DNA of 64,000 nucleotides from Methylophaga thalassica MP (GTDB lineage: Bacteria > Pseudomonadota > Gammaproteobacteria > Nitrosococcales > Methylophagaceae): positions 1,654,382 to 1,718,381 of the forward strand of contig NZ_AFIG01000001.1 in the NCBI RefSeq assembly GCF_000214595.1, in the 5' to 3' direction. Below, piece after piece: positions 26,565 through 36,549 of this stretch (position 1 is the first letter of the stretch; each line of letters starts with the position of its first letter). The position numbers were made by a program, and so were the translations under genes. The notes below the pieces were generated by a model. It was not told the DNA's origin, did no database searches, and was given only the letters and a program-made list of their open reading frames with translations.

Positions 26565-29387
26565 ATGGAAAAAACATACAACCCTGACGCAATTGAGCAA
26601 CGTTGGTACCAGAAGTGGGAACAAGCTGGCGAGTTTAAACCGACAGGCGAAGGCTCGCCTTATGCGATTATGCTGCCCCCACCTAATGTTACCGGTAGCC
26701 TGCATATGGGTCATGGCTTTAATAACACCATCATGGATACCTTGACTCGTTATCATCGCATGAAAGGTGACAATACTTTATGGCAACCGGGCACCGATCA
26801 CGCCGGTATCGCGACACAAATGGTGGTAGAGCGCCAACTTAACGCTGAAGGTAAAACCCGTCTCGACCTGGGACGAGAAGATTTCACTAAACGTATCTGG
26901 GAGTGGAAGGAAGAATCCGGCGGTAATATTACCCGTCAGTTACGTCGTCTTGGTTCCTCACTCGACTGGTCACGTAACCGCTTTACGATGGATGACGATC
27001 TGTCTGAAGCCGTTAAACATGTCTTCGTTAAGCTGTATAAAGAAGGTCTGATCTATCGCGGCAAACGCCTGGTGAACTGGGATCCGAAATTACACACAGC
27101 CATTTCTGATCTGGAAGTGGAAAATCGCGAACAAAAAGGCCATATGTGGCACCTTCGCTACCCACTTGCAGATGGACTGAAAACCAGTGAAGGCAAGGAC
27201 TATATTGTGGTCGCTACAACTCGGCCGGAAACCATGTTAGGTGATACCGGTGTTGCAGTGAACCCGGAAGATCCTCGCTACAAGGATCTGATTGGTAAAG
27301 AGATTATTTTGCCGTTAGTTAACAGACGCATTCCGATTGTTGGCGATGAACATGCCGATATGGAAAAAGGCACAGGCGCGGTGAAAGTTACGCCAGCCCA
27401 TGACTTCAATGACTATGAAGTCGGCAAGCGTTGTGGCCTGGCAATGATCAATATTTTCACCCTCAATGCCGATGTACGTGACGTTCCACAAGTATTTAAT
27501 ACTGATGGCAGTGCTAATACTGAACTCGAGGCCAACATTCCGGAAGCCTATCGTGGACTGGAACGCTTCGCAGCCCGTAAGGCGATTGTGGCTGACTTTG
27601 ACGCAGCTGGTCTGCTGGAAGAGATCAAGGATCATGACCTGACAGTGCCTTATGGCGATCGCGGTGGCGTGGTCATTGAACCGATGCTGACCGATCAATG
27701 GTATGTCGATGCAAAAACACTAGCCAAACCAGCGATTGAGGCGGTTGAAACCGGTAAAGTGAAATTTGTGCCGAAATCCTATGAAAATATGTATTTCAGT
27801 TGGATGCGTGATATTCAGGATTGGTGTATTTCACGCCAACTCTGGTGGGGGCACAGAATCCCTGCCTGGTACGATCCACAAGGTAATGTGTATGTCGGTC
27901 ACGATGAAAATGCCGTTCGCGTAGAAAACAATCTGGGAGCAGACGTCGAGTTAACTCAGGATGAAGACGTACTCGATACCTGGTTCTCCTCTGCACTTTG
28001 GCCATTTTCAACATTGGGTTGGCCTAAAGATGATGAAGCAGTAAAAACCTGGTATCCGGGCAATGTATTGGTCACCGGTTTTGACATTATTTTCTTCTGG
28101 GTAGCCAGAATGATGATGATGGGCATTCATTTTATGGGCGATGTTCCATTTAAAGAAGTGTATATCCATGGCCTGGTCCGTGACTCACATGGTCATAAGA
28201 TGTCGAAATCCAAAGGCAATGTGCTTGATCCCATCGACATCATCGACGGTATTGATTTGGAAACGCTGGTACAAAAACGTACTTCGGGCATGATGCAACC
28301 ACAACTGGCTGAAAAAATTGAGAAAGCCACACGCAAAGAATTCCCGGATGGCATTGAAGCTCATGGTACAGACGCACTGCGCTTTACCTTTGCTTCGCTC
28401 GCCTCTACCGGACGTGATATCAACTTTGATATGAACCGTATCGCTGGCTACCGTAATTTCTGTAATAAATTATGGAATGCGGCACGTTACGTCTTAATGA
28501 ACACCGAAGGACAAGACACCGGTGTTGATAATGATCAGGTTGAACTCAGTCTGGCAGATCGCTGGATTATCTCTCAGTTGCAAATCGCTGAAAAAGAAGT
28601 CAGTACAGCGATTGAGGCTTATCGATTTGATCATGCCGCACAGGGTATTTATGAATTTATCTGGAACAACTACTGTGACTGGTATTTAGAGCTATCGAAA
28701 CCGGTATTAAACAGTGAGTCAGCATCTGATGCAGCAAAACGCGGTACACGTCGCACACTGGTACGAGTGCTTGAAGCGACATTAAGAATGGCACATCCGT
28801 TTATGCCGTATATCACAGAAGAAATATGGCAGACGATTGCACCGTTAGCGGGTGTTAAAGGCGAGACGATTATGCGTCAATCTTACCCGCTTGCTGATGA
28901 AAGTAAAGTTGATCAGAATGCGGTGACTGAAATGGAATGGGTCATGCAATTTGTTACTGGTATTCGCTCTATTCGCTCACAAATGAATATCGCGCCGAAA
29001 AAAGCACTGCCGGTATTACTGAAAGATGCTTCTGATTCTGATAAAGTCATTTTAACCAGCAATCAACAGTTCCTGAGCCGTCTAGCCAATCTGGAATCAA
29101 TTGATATCCTGGAAGGTAAAGCTCCTGCTGCGGCAACAGCCTTAGTCGGTAAAATGGAAATCTTAATTCCACTCGAAGGCTTGATTGATAAAGACGCTGA
29201 AATCAACCGTCTGAATAAAGAAATGGCGAAACTGGATAAGATCATTAAACAGTCTTCAGGTAAGCTATCTAATGAAAATTACGTCGCCAAAGCGCCGGCA
29301 GATGTTGTTGCCAAAGAAAAAGAGAAACTCGCTGAACTGCAGCAATCCTATGAATTACTTGAACAACAACTTAAAGCATTGAGCTAA
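26565..29387 (+). CDS. valS: Valyl-tRNA synthetase
   Basis: Class I synthetase that charges tRNA-Val and edits threonyl errors. I start it at the ATG 26565, giving [16 protein letters not shown], the family N-terminus; the open frame continues upstream but without conserved sequence. The 940 residues include the ATP-binding HIGH-type motif ([14 protein letters not shown]), the CP1 editing domain (about 200-400; [13 protein letters not shown]), the KMSKS loop (HKMSKSKGN), the anticodon-binding domain, and the C-terminal coiled coil (last about 65 residues). A strong terminator follows. Confidence 0.97.
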   Translation: MEKTYNPDAIEQRWYQKWEQAGEFKPTGEGSPYAIMLPPPNVTGSLHMGHGFNNTIMDTLTRYHRMKGDNTLWQPGTDHAGIATQMVVERQLNAEGKTRLDLGREDFTKRIWEWKEESGGNITRQLRRLGSSLDWSRNRFTMDDDLSEAVKHVFVKLYKEGLIYRGKRLVNWDPKLHTAISDLEVENREQKGHMWHLRYPLADGLKTSEGKDYIVVATTRPETMLGDTGVAVNPEDPRYKDLIGKEIILPLVNRRIPIVGDEHADMEKGTGAVKVTPAHDFNDYEVGKRCGLAMINIFTLNADVRDVPQVFNTDGSANTELEANIPEAYRGLERFAARKAIVADFDAAGLLEEIKDHDLTVPYGDRGGVVIEPMLTDQWYVDAKTLAKPAIEAVETGKVKFVPKSYENMYFSWMRDIQDWCISRQLWWGHRIPAWYDPQGNVYVGHDENAVRVENNLGADVELTQDEDVLDTWFSSALWPFSTLGWPKDDEAVKTWYPGNVLVTGFDIIFFWVARMMMMGIHFMGDVPFKEVYIHGLVRDSHGHKMSKSKGNVLDPIDIIDGIDLETLVQKRTSGMMQPQLAEKIEKATRKEFPDGIEAHGTDALRFTFASLASTGRDINFDMNRIAGYRNFCNKLWNAARYVLMNTEGQDTGVDNDQVELSLADRWIISQLQIAEKEVSTAIEAYRFDHAAQGIYEFIWNNYCDWYLELSKPVLNSESASDAAKRGTRRTLVRVLEATLRMAHPFMPYITEEIWQTIAPLAGVKGETIMRQSYPLADESKVDQNAVTEMEWVMQFVTGIRSIRSQMNIAPKKALPVLLKDASDSDKVILTSNQQFLSRLANLESIDILEGKAPAAATALVGKMEILIPLEGLIDKDAEINRLNKEMAKLDKIIKQSSGKLSNENYVAKAPADVVAKEKEKLAELQQSYELLEQQLKALS

Positions 29388-29404
29388 AGCTAAACTAAGC
29401 GATA

Positions 29405-29435
29405 AAAAAAAGCCGCTATAAATAGCGGCTTTTTT
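29405..29435. terminator. Bidirectional terminator between valS and the PepSY gene
   Basis: The stem AGCCGCTA/TAGCGGCT with a TAAA loop is flanked by seven A residues on one side and six T residues on the other, so it can end transcription from both converging genes. Confidence 0.93.
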
Positions 29436-29452
29436 AATGTCAGAATAATAAC

Positions 29453-30007
29453 TTATTCTTTTTCCATACCAATTTCATAAAGTTCAATATTGGCTTCTTC
29501 AATTTCACCTGTTGTGGCATCCACATCAACTTTCACTTCATAGCCATGAATGCTTTGAATATCAAATTCGTAGGTCGCATCACCATCGAAACCGATTTCA
29601 TATTCTGAAGCAACAACTTTCCCTGGGTGTACAGCTAAGGCAAATTCTTTCGCTTCAGCTTGTGAAATTTTCGCTAATTTTTTGAAAACGGGATCATTAG
29701 CATCGACTTCACGCTCAATCTCACCAATGAAACCTTCTTCAGCATTACATTCAACATTGTAGGTCTTGCCATCGGCTTTCGCTTCAATATCAAATTCATA
29801 AACAGGATCATCGCCTTCCATTTTCATTTCAACTTTACGTGCATGACCAGGAATAGTATCCAAAGCGGCATCCAGACAAGTTTCAATTTTTACGATATCC
29901 CAGCTACGGATATCATCCAAATCATAATTATCATTTTCAGCAAATGCAGTTGAACTAATGCTTAAAGCGAGGACAGCAGGGATTGTCTTCAAGAACATTG
30001 AAGTCAT
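29453..30007 (-). CDS. Secreted tandem-PepSY-domain protein 1 (possible lanthanide-binding, Lanpepsy-like)
   Basis: The 184-residue protein has a signal peptide (cleavage after TAFA, residue 23) and then two PepSY-like repeats (about 38-101 and 112-178). Each repeat holds a YEFDI strand (70-74 and 146-150) and dense Asp/Glu residues. The first repeat has a cysteine pair (Cys44, Cys87), which may form a disulfide in the periplasm. A paralogue with the same plan lies at 43064-43564. A protein of this architecture, Lanpepsy of Methylobacillus flagellatus, binds lanthanides; a similar metal-binding role here is inference. PepSY domains are also known as protease inhibitors, an alternative. It is followed by a terminator and preceded by an inverted repeat. 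Confidence 0.8.
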   Translation of the reverse strand: MTSMFLKTIPAVLALSISSTAFAENDNYDLDDIRSWDIVKIETCLDAALDTIPGHARKVEMKMEGDDPVYEFDIEAKADGKTYNVECNAEEGFIGEIEREVDANDPVFKKLAKISQAEAKEFALAVHPGKVVASEYEIGFDGDATYEFDIQSIHGYEVKVDVDATTGEIEEANIELYEIGMEKE

Positions 30008-30053
30008 AAAGTAAAGCTCCTTATTAGATTAGATAGATCAAAAGATCAGTCTC

Positions 30054-30086
30054 TACCCACAAGAGCAATGATCAAACTTGTGGGTA
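30054..30086. promoter_or_regulatory. Inverted repeat upstream of PepSY gene 1
   Basis: Perfect 10-base arms TACCCACAAG (30054-30063) and CTTGTGGGTA (30077-30086), 13 bases apart, lie 47-79 bases before the PepSY start. A TATACT -10 candidate on the minus strand (30093-30088) is immediately upstream, with a TTGTCC at a rather long 19-base spacing. The repeat would therefore fall at the start of the transcript, as an operator or a leader hairpin. It has no T tract, so it does not look like a terminator of the malic enzyme gene. Confidence 0.6.
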
Positions 30087-30165
30087 AAGTATAACATCCA
30101 TTGGTAAAAATAGGACAAACTCCTATTTCATAAAATGATATCAAATGGTATGAAGGAAATTTTTC

Positions 30166-31860
30166 CTAAACACTGACACGTTTATATTGACGATATTGTG
30201 GATGCCAGAAGAGCTCTTCAATCTTATGTTCTAATTCACTATCCGATATCTTAGAAGCCAGTTGCTGATTTTGCGCAATTTTCACAATTTGAAATGCCAT
30301 CTTTTTGCTTAACTCAGCGATATCATCCAAGGCTGGCAGTAACTGCTCTTCTTCCCCATTAAGTAGTGGTGAGTGTGTTGCCAGCACCTCACTTGCGACC
30401 ATCATCATTTCATGTGTGATGTGTTTAATTTGACCAGCGATAACGGCCAAACCAATCCCAGGAAAAATATAGCTATTATTACACTGTGCTATTGGATAGG
30501 TTTTACCTTGATAGACAACCGAGTTAAAGGGGCTCCCAGTAGCGATAATGGCTTTACCCTCCGTCCAGCTAAGCAGTGACTCAGGCAAGGCCTCAATCTG
30601 CTTTGAAGGATTACTCAAAGGAAAGATAATGGGCCGCTCGCAATGGGCTAACATCGTTTTGATGACTGTCTCATTAAACAGTCCCGCCTGCCCAGATACT
30701 CCAATAAGTACTGTCGGTGAAGCGTGATGAATAACATCCGTTAAATCCAGCGTAATTTTATCAACCTCCCACTTTGTTCGCAGACTGGCCTTTTGGCTTA
30801 GACGGCGTTGAAAATCGAATAAGCCAGCCATGTCATCCATTAATAGTCCGGCTTTATCAATCATGAATACACGTTCGCGGGCCTGAGCTTCACTAAGCCC
30901 TTCTGTCATCATTTGTCGGATTATCTGCTCAGCAATGCCACAACCGGCAGAACCCGCTCCTGCAAATACGATAGTCTGCTGTGACAATGTTTCATGTTTT
31001 GCTTTACACGCCGCCAATAAAGAGCCGACCGTTACTGCAGCCGTGCCTTGAATATCATCATTAAAACAACACAATTGTTGTTGATATCGCTCCAGTATCG
31101 GCAGCGCTTTGCTTTGTTCGAAATCCTCAAATTGTAATAAAACATCGGGCCAGCGTTTTTTGATTGCCTGGATAAACAGGTCGATAAACTCATCATATTC
31201 TGCGTCGTTTATACGTTTATGTTTCCAGCCGATATAAAGCGGATTATCAAGTAAGGCCTTATTGTTAGTCCCAATATCCAACATTACCGGTAAGGTATAA
31301 GCTGGACTTATCCCAGCGCAGGCGGTATAGAGTGATAACTTACCAATAGGGATCCCCATCCCTCCCACGCCCTGATCACCCAGTCCGAGAATCCGGCTAC
31401 CATCGGTGACCACGATAACTTTGATCTTATCTTTAGTGACATTGTGCAGAATATCGTCAATGCGATCTTTATCCGGATAGGAAATAAATACACCACGCGC
31501 CCGCCGATAAATTTCAGAAAAGCGTTCACAAGCTTCACCTACTGTCGGCGTATAAATAATCGGCATCATCTCAACCAGGTGCGCTTTTAATAAATAATAA
31601 AATAAGGTTTCATTATTATCCTGAAGATAACGCAAATAGATGTGCTGATTGATGGGGGCTTTGAAGGTTTTATATTGCAGATAGGCTCTTTCCGCCTGTT
31701 CTTCAATCGTTTCAAAGCGATGTGGAATTAAACCATTGAGATTAAAATCATGACGTTCCTGCTCGCTAAAGGCAGTGCCTTTATTCAGTAAAGGTGTGGC
31801 AAGTAAGGCCGGCCCAGCATGAGGAATATAAATTGGATCTTTCGCCTTAATACCACGCAT
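30166..31860 (-). CDS. maeA: NAD-dependent malic enzyme (oxaloacetate-decarboxylating)
   Basis: Converts malate to pyruvate and CO2 with reduction of NAD(P). The 564 residues match the large-subunit (SfcA/MaeA) type: the conserved [19 protein letters not shown] with catalytic Tyr103, [26 protein letters not shown], the metal-binding [11 protein letters not shown], and the Rossmann loop [15 protein letters not shown]. The DIGTNN motif is also typical. The start is ATG. It lies between the PepSY gene and the two-component genes with gaps of 158 and 131 bases, so it is probably transcribed on its own. Confidence 0.96.
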   Translation of the reverse strand: MRGIKAKDPIYIPHAGPALLATPLLNKGTAFSEQERHDFNLNGLIPHRFETIEEQAERAYLQYKTFKAPINQHIYLRYLQDNNETLFYYLLKAHLVEMMPIIYTPTVGEACERFSEIYRRARGVFISYPDKDRIDDILHNVTKDKIKVIVVTDGSRILGLGDQGVGGMGIPIGKLSLYTACAGISPAYTLPVMLDIGTNNKALLDNPLYIGWKHKRINDAEYDEFIDLFIQAIKKRWPDVLLQFEDFEQSKALPILERYQQQLCCFNDDIQGTAAVTVGSLLAACKAKHETLSQQTIVFAGAGSAGCGIAEQIIRQMMTEGLSEAQARERVFMIDKAGLLMDDMAGLFDFQRRLSQKASLRTKWEVDKITLDLTDVIHHASPTVLIGVSGQAGLFNETVIKTMLAHCERPIIFPLSNPSKQIEALPESLLSWTEGKAIIATGSPFNSVVYQGKTYPIAQCNNSYIFPGIGLAVIAGQIKHITHEMMMVASEVLATHSPLLNGEEEQLLPALDDIAELSKKMAFQIVKIAQNQQLASKISDSELEHKIEELFWHPQYRQYKRVSV

Positions 31861-31991
31861 CGATATACCTCACTTCTGATTCACATTAGCATCAGTTAAA
31901 CAGTAAAACGACGATGGATTCAAGTCAGCTTTTTTAAGTTACGGCTCACAACGATATTGATAATATCGAATAAAAGAAGGCATCCCAACCA

Positions 31992-32648
31992 TCAAGGTTT
32001 GATAATGCCTAACACAACCGCAATATTAGCCAGGTCTGCTGCGGTATTTACCCGCAGTTTACTTTTAATCTGTGTATTGTAGTTTGCAATGGTTTTATAC
32101 CCCAGGTGCATATCTGCGGCGACTTCATGGGCAGTCATGCCTTTTGCCAGTCGACAAAATACATCAAATTCACGTGGTGAAAGTAAATCCAGCACTTTTC
32201 GATAATGCTCGATATTGTCATGCCGGACATCATCAACTTCAGGGAGCAGACTTTCTTCAATATATCGCTTGCCTTCTGCCACACTTTTAACCGCTTCAGC
32301 CAGCACTTCGGCTGCACTATTTTTACTGACGTATCCCATAGCACCCGCTTCCAGTGCGCGTTCAACATAAATAGCCTCATCATGAATGCTGTAGACCAAA
32401 ATAACCGCGTCAGAATCCAGCTTTTGAAGTCGACGGATAGTTTCAAGCCCACCGATGCCTGGCATGGATAAATCCATCACCACCACGTCGGGTTTAAAGC
32501 GTTCATATTCCTGTGTGACTAACTCCCCTCTGTCCAGGTCACTAATCTGCCCGATAAAGGGTTGTGATGATAGTAGAATTCGAAATCCTGCTCGTACTAC
32601 TTCATGGTCATCGACTAACAGTACTTTGATTTTATTATTGTTGTTCAT
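31992..32648 (-). CDS. NarL/FixJ-type response regulator (MoxX-like)
   Basis: DNA-binding response regulator of 218 residues. The receiver domain (1-125) shows the acidic pocket VDDHE (Asp13, Asp14), phosphoacceptor Asp59 in VVVMDLSMPG and Lys109 in GYVSKNSA. The C-terminal LuxR-type helix-turn-helix (about 150-215) has LSPREFDVFCRLAKGMTAHEVA and KTIANYNTQIKSKL. Its start is one base after the stop of the cognate kinase gene, so they form one unit. Targets are unknown; by the kinase type, methylotrophy genes are a candidate. Confidence 0.93.
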   Translation of the reverse strand: MNNNNKIKVLLVDDHEVVRAGFRILLSSQPFIGQISDLDRGELVTQEYERFKPDVVVMDLSMPGIGGLETIRRLQKLDSDAVILVYSIHDEAIYVERALEAGAMGYVSKNSAAEVLAEAVKSVAEGKRYIEESLLPEVDDVRHDNIEHYRKVLDLLSPREFDVFCRLAKGMTAHEVAADMHLGYKTIANYNTQIKSKLRVNTAADLANIAVVLGIIKP

Positions 32649-32649
32649 A

Positions 32650-33969
32650 CTACTTCTCTATAAATGGCATACGTGCTGTCACCGTCACGCCATCATCTGG
32701 TGAAGACTCGAACATAAACAGTCCTCCCATACTTTCTACTCTCTCACGCATGGCAAGAACACCAAACCCCTCGCCTGATGATGAACCGCCGATACCATCA
32801 TCGGATACTTGAATCACCACCCATTTTTTTTGCTGAACAAGGCTCTGCCTGACGCTGATATTTGCCAGATTAGCTCTGGCATGACGTACGACATTGGTCA
32901 AACATTCCTGCACAATACGATAAACATGGATCGCCACTTCCTCATCCAAGTCATCAATACAGTCATCGTAATTTAAATGAATATCCAGGGACGGCTGCCG
33001 GCGTTTCCACTCGCCAACCAGGTCGGTCAGGGTCGCCACCAGTCCTAAATCAGTTAAACTGAGAGGATGTAACGTTCTCATCATCGATCGCACAACCCCA
33101 GATAAATGATTACAAATTTCGATAATCGAATCAGCAATACTCTGGACTTTGCTATCGGATTGTTTAGCCACAACAGCCATCGCTTTCACTGCAGTAAGAG
33201 ACTGCCCCATTTCATCATGTAATTCACGTGACATATGTCGACGTTCATTTTCCTGAATATGCATGGTATGTCTTGCCAGCGCCTGATTATTTTGTCGGGC
33301 CGCATTTAACGCACCGGTCAGGTTATTAATCTCTGCCGCAATAGCATCAAACTCACTAATGCGAAAGCGTGGTAATCGTTGTTCATAATTACCACTTTCC
33401 ACCGTTTTTAAACCCGATAAAATGGTTTTCACCGCCGTCAACATCGAATGAAACACGACATTGATAGCTAGGAAAATAATGCCGAGCATTAATACGATCG
33501 ACCAGAAATACACCTGTGACTCCCGCCAGGCTTCATGGATTTCATCCATTGGGTCAGCGCTGATCACAATACGTTGAACCGCATCGTTAGGCAGTTTTAT
33601 TTCATAGGCAGAACTGATGCTATCCATCATCACCGCATCAATAAACCATTGAGGTGGTGCATCATCGGTGATGTCACTCTTTTCATCAGTCAGCATGGTT
33701 TCATTACCGGCCTGGTCAAAGATCGTGATCTGTAAATGACGCGTTTCACGTAAGCGACTGATTTGTTCCAGCCATTCACTCTCGGTATGCTCATCCCGCG
33801 TGAACTGATTAAGTCCAAACTCAACCATTTGCAGCGCCAAATTGTAGGAAGATGTCACCTCATCCCTGACCGACTCACGGGCCTGCCAGACAGCCAAACC
33901 GGCTCCGAATACGATGATAACCAGTACCGAAATAACAATCCGTAAATTAATTAATCCTCTTAAGCTCAT
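32650..33969 (-). CDS. NarX/MoxY-type sensor histidine kinase
   Basis: Membrane sensor kinase of 439 residues. Two membrane helices (about 10-28 and 154-176) flank a periplasmic domain of about 125 residues that by its pattern (RESVRDEVTSSYNLALQMVEF) resembles the LapD/MoxY N-terminal domain. A HAMP linker (177-230) follows. The HisKA_3 box is ERRHMSRELHDEMGQSL with phospho-His251. The ATPase domain shows the N box (VQECLTNVVRHARA), G1 (DDGIGG) and G2 (GEGFGVLAMRERVES). MoxY kinases of methylotrophs control methanol oxidation; that assignment is inference from domain type. The ligand is unknown. The response regulator follows directly. Confidence 0.9.
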   Translation of the reverse strand: MSLRGLINLRIVISVLVIIVFGAGLAVWQARESVRDEVTSSYNLALQMVEFGLNQFTRDEHTESEWLEQISRLRETRHLQITIFDQAGNETMLTDEKSDITDDAPPQWFIDAVMMDSISSAYEIKLPNDAVQRIVISADPMDEIHEAWRESQVYFWSIVLMLGIIFLAINVVFHSMLTAVKTILSGLKTVESGNYEQRLPRFRISEFDAIAAEINNLTGALNAARQNNQALARHTMHIQENERRHMSRELHDEMGQSLTAVKAMAVVAKQSDSKVQSIADSIIEICNHLSGVVRSMMRTLHPLSLTDLGLVATLTDLVGEWKRRQPSLDIHLNYDDCIDDLDEEVAIHVYRIVQECLTNVVRHARANLANISVRQSLVQQKKWVVIQVSDDGIGGSSSGEGFGVLAMRERVESMGGLFMFESSPDDGVTVTARMPFIEK

Positions 33970-34187
33970 CCTTCACGGCTCCACGGGTAAGGCATTGACT
34001 TCGACGCCAGTATTCTTAGTCTTGTTCATAACATGATTTACACATTAATAACTGAAAATAGAACTTTAGCACCGACGGTTTTTAATACTACTTTCTGTTA
34101 TTCACAAAAAAAGGAATTCTTCCTATAACACTTACATGTACAGACACCTACCATTGAAGGTTAATCATAACAACCTGAATAGCCTGA

Positions 34188-34391
34188 ATGAGTGAAATAA
34201 AAGATAATAAGACTGATAAGGTCAAAAACAAATTACTCGAGTTATTTGATGATGTACTAACTCATGATGGGTTTGGTGAAATTAAAATAGAAATGCGAAT
34301 ACTCAAACGCCAACAAAAGGAAGTTATTCTACACTGTGGAAAACAATATCGATTTGTTATTGATACGCCACAGCAGCCATCAAACGACTAA
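34188..34391 (+). CDS. Small conserved-looking hypothetical protein, 67 residues
   Basis: A 67-residue open frame followed by a strong terminator. The composition is protein-like: a charged N-terminus, an amphipathic helix KVKNKLLELFDDVLTHDGFGE, then alternating strands ending KEVILHCGKQYRFVID with one Cys. No signal peptide or membrane helix. I do not recognise a named family, although the LTHDGFGE and KEVILHCGKQYRFV stretches look conserved rather than random. The ribosome binding site is weak. It is divergent from the sensor kinase gene. Function unknown. Confidence 0.65.
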   Translation: MSEIKDNKTDKVKNKLLELFDDVLTHDGFGEIKIEMRILKRQQKEVILHCGKQYRFVIDTPQQPSND

Positions 34392-34435
34392 CATCATATC
34401 TACTCGCAAAACTACACAGATAAATACTAAGTAAT

Positions 34436-34478
34436 AAAAAAGGCCTGTGATGACTTATTTATCATCACAGGCCTTTTT
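34436..34478. terminator. Bidirectional terminator between the small gene and sufT
   Basis: A 12-13-bp stem (GGCCTGTGATGA/TCATCACAGGCC, 8-base loop) is flanked by A and T runs on both sides. It serves both the plus-strand small gene and the minus-strand suf operon. Confidence 0.93.
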
Positions 34479-34498
34479 GTCAGGATAAAAATGATGTG

Positions 34499-34828
34499 CT
34501 AAAACATGCCCAGCTGTAACTGCGCAGCTTCAGTCATCATATCTTTGGTCCATTGGGGTTCCCAAACCAATTCCACGTGCGCTTTTTTTACACCGGGAAC
34601 AGACATTACCCGAGATTCGACATCACCTGGGAATGACTGAGCAACAGGACACCCTGGTGCAGTCAGAGTCATATCGATATTCACATTACCTGAGGTACTG
34701 ATTTGAATATCGTAAATTAGACCCAGTTCGTAAATGTTAATCGGTATTTCCGGGTCATAGATGGTCTTTAATACATCTATCACATCTTCTTTTAACTGTT
34801 CCGGGCTGATTTGATATTGATCGTTCAT
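34499..34828 (-). CDS. sufT: SufT-type Fe-S assembly protein (DUF59/MIP18 family)
   Basis: Small cytosolic protein of the MIP18/DUF59 family, linked to maturation of Fe-S proteins. The 109 residues contain the family core DVLKTIYDPEIPINIYELGLIYDI, the cysteine motif TLTAPGCPVAQSFPGDVES, and the C-terminal VELVWEPQWTKDMMTEAA. It is the last gene of the suf operon, 12 bases after sufU, and is followed by a terminator. The exact step is less well defined than for other Suf proteins. Confidence 0.92.
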   Translation of the reverse strand: MNDQYQISPEQLKEDVIDVLKTIYDPEIPINIYELGLIYDIQISTSGNVNIDMTLTAPGCPVAQSFPGDVESRVMSVPGVKKAHVELVWEPQWTKDMMTEAAQLQLGMF

Positions 34829-34840
34829 AAACCTGCCCTT

Positions 34841-35287
34841 TTATTCTGTAGAAACTGAAATATCATGATCATTGTCAACTGCGGCATGAACGGTATGCCA
34901 GGACAATGTGGCGCATTTAACGCGCGCTGGAAACTCTTTTACCCCTGCCAATACCTGTAATTTGCCAGCAAGCTCAACAGCATCTTTATCACCGGTTAAG
35001 GCTTTATGGACATCTTCATAAAGTGCCTCGGCATCAGCTAGTGTTTTTCCTTTCAGGGTCTCCGTCATTAAAGACGCAGATGCTACTGAAATCGCACAAC
35101 CACTGCCCTGGAAACTGATGTCCTCAATGACATCCCCATTGAGTTTCACATAGACAACTAAAGCATCACCACATAAAGGGTTGTTACCATGTGCCATATG
35201 ATTCGCATCGGTAATTTCTCTGAAATTACGTGGCTTTTTCTTATGATCCATGATCACTTGTTGATAGAGATCTCGTAAATCACTCAT
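34841..35287 (-). CDS. sufU: SufU-type Fe-S cluster assembly protein
   Basis: SufU accepts persulfide sulfur from SufS; it is a zinc protein related to IscU. The 148 residues have the three conserved cysteines and aspartate: Cys39 and Asp41 in NPLCGD, Cys64 in GSGCAISVAS, Cys125 in VKCATLSWHT. The insertion between the second and third cysteine (KGKTLADAEALYEDVHKALTG) is the region that separates SufU from IscU. The start overlaps the sufS stop by one base. sufE and sufA are absent here, so SufU probably replaces SufE as sulfur acceptor. Confidence 0.94.
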   Translation of the reverse strand: MSDLRDLYQQVIMDHKKKPRNFREITDANHMAHGNNPLCGDALVVYVKLNGDVIEDISFQGSGCAISVASASLMTETLKGKTLADAEALYEDVHKALTGDKDAVELAGKLQVLAGVKEFPARVKCATLSWHTVHAAVDNDHDISVSTE

Positions 35288-36546
35288 CAGGCAAACAACT
35301 CCTGTGTGGTGTGAATGGCTTTAACCAACGCGTCAATTTCCTGTTCTGTATTGTAGAAAGCAAATGAAGCACGTGCGGTGGCAGCAATACCATAATATTG
35401 CATAATAGGTTGGGCACAGTGATGGCCAGCACGTATAGCAACACCTTGCTGATCAAAAATAGTACCCACATCATGAGGATGAACATCTTCAATCAGAAAC
35501 GATAAAACACTGGCTTTGTGTTCGGCTGTACCAACGATCCTGACGCCATCAATAGCCGATAATTTATCCGTGGCTAATTCAAGCAAAGCGTGTTCGTAGG
35601 CGGCGATTTTTTCAATACCGATTGACTGCATGTAATCAATAGCTGCCCCTAAGCCCACTGCACCGCCGATATGCGGGGTACCGGCTTCAAATTTATACGG
35701 TAATGCGTTGTATTCTGTGTGGTCAAAACTCACAGAAAGAATCATATCGCCGCCACCTTGCCATGGCGGCATGGCTTCTAATAAGGCTTGTTTACCATAT
35801 AAAGCCCCAATACCCGTTGGTGCAAACATTTTATGGCCTGAAAACACATAAAAGTCACAATCCAACTCCTGCACATCAACTTGCATATGTGGCACCGCTT
35901 GTGCGCCGTCAATCAATACAGGTATGCCTTTAGCTTTGGCTTTTTCCGTCATTTGTTTGACCGGATTGACCGTACCTAATGCATTAGAGACTTGGCCAAC
36001 AGCCATGATTTTGGTTTTGTCGGTCAGCAGCTCATCCAATCCGGACAAATTCAGCTCACCTGATTCTGTCATCGGGATGATCTTTAACGTAGCCCCAGTC
36101 TGTTCACAGACCATTTGCCACGGCACAATATTGGCATGATGCTCAAGGTAACTGATAAGAATCTCATCACCCGCTTGCAGTTGGGGCCTGACAAAACTTT
36201 GAGCCACTAAATTAATAGCTTCTGTTGCACCGCGAACAAAGATAATTTCTTTATCCGACTTCGCGTTCAGGAAGCCTCTTATTTTGCTTCTGGCACCTTC
36301 ATAAGCATCTGTGGCGCGTTGACTCAGTCTATGCACACCACGATGGACATTAGCATTATCAAGCCGATAATACTGATCCACTGCATCAATGACCTGAACA
36401 GGTTTTTGGCTGCTCGCGGCATTGTCTAAGTAGACTAAAGGATGTCCGTTAATTTGCTGATTCAGGATTGGAAAATCACGACGAATGGCAGCAATGTCAA
36501 AATCATTCAGCATTGTATCGACCAAATTATGAGTAGATTGCGTCAT
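35287..36546 (-). CDS. sufS: Cysteine desulfurase SufS
   Basis: PLP enzyme that takes sulfur from cysteine for Fe-S cluster assembly. The 419 residues show the start DFPILNQQINGHPLVYLDNAASSQKP pattern, the PLP-binding Lys239 in FSGHKMFAPTG, and the catalytic Cys377 in RAGHHCAQP, as in group II desulfurases. It follows sufD by 3 bases and overlaps sufU by one, so translation is likely coupled to its sulfur acceptor. Confidence 0.97.
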   Translation of the reverse strand: MTQSTHNLVDTMLNDFDIAAIRRDFPILNQQINGHPLVYLDNAASSQKPVQVIDAVDQYYRLDNANVHRGVHRLSQRATDAYEGARSKIRGFLNAKSDKEIIFVRGATEAINLVAQSFVRPQLQAGDEILISYLEHHANIVPWQMVCEQTGATLKIIPMTESGELNLSGLDELLTDKTKIMAVGQVSNALGTVNPVKQMTEKAKAKGIPVLIDGAQAVPHMQVDVQELDCDFYVFSGHKMFAPTGIGALYGKQALLEAMPPWQGGGDMILSVSFDHTEYNALPYKFEAGTPHIGGAVGLGAAIDYMQSIGIEKIAAYEHALLELATDKLSAIDGVRIVGTAEHKASVLSFLIEDVHPHDVGTIFDQQGVAIRAGHHCAQPIMQYYGIAATARASFAFYNTEQEIDALVKAIHTTQELFA

Positions 36547-36549
36547 AAC

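Noticed and set aside
34105-34124. AGGAATTCTTCCT inverted repeat beside an A run, terminator-like on the minus strand
   Set aside because: The stem has only five A/T-leaning pairs and no minus-strand gene upstream ends there; it is within the divergent region before the kinase.
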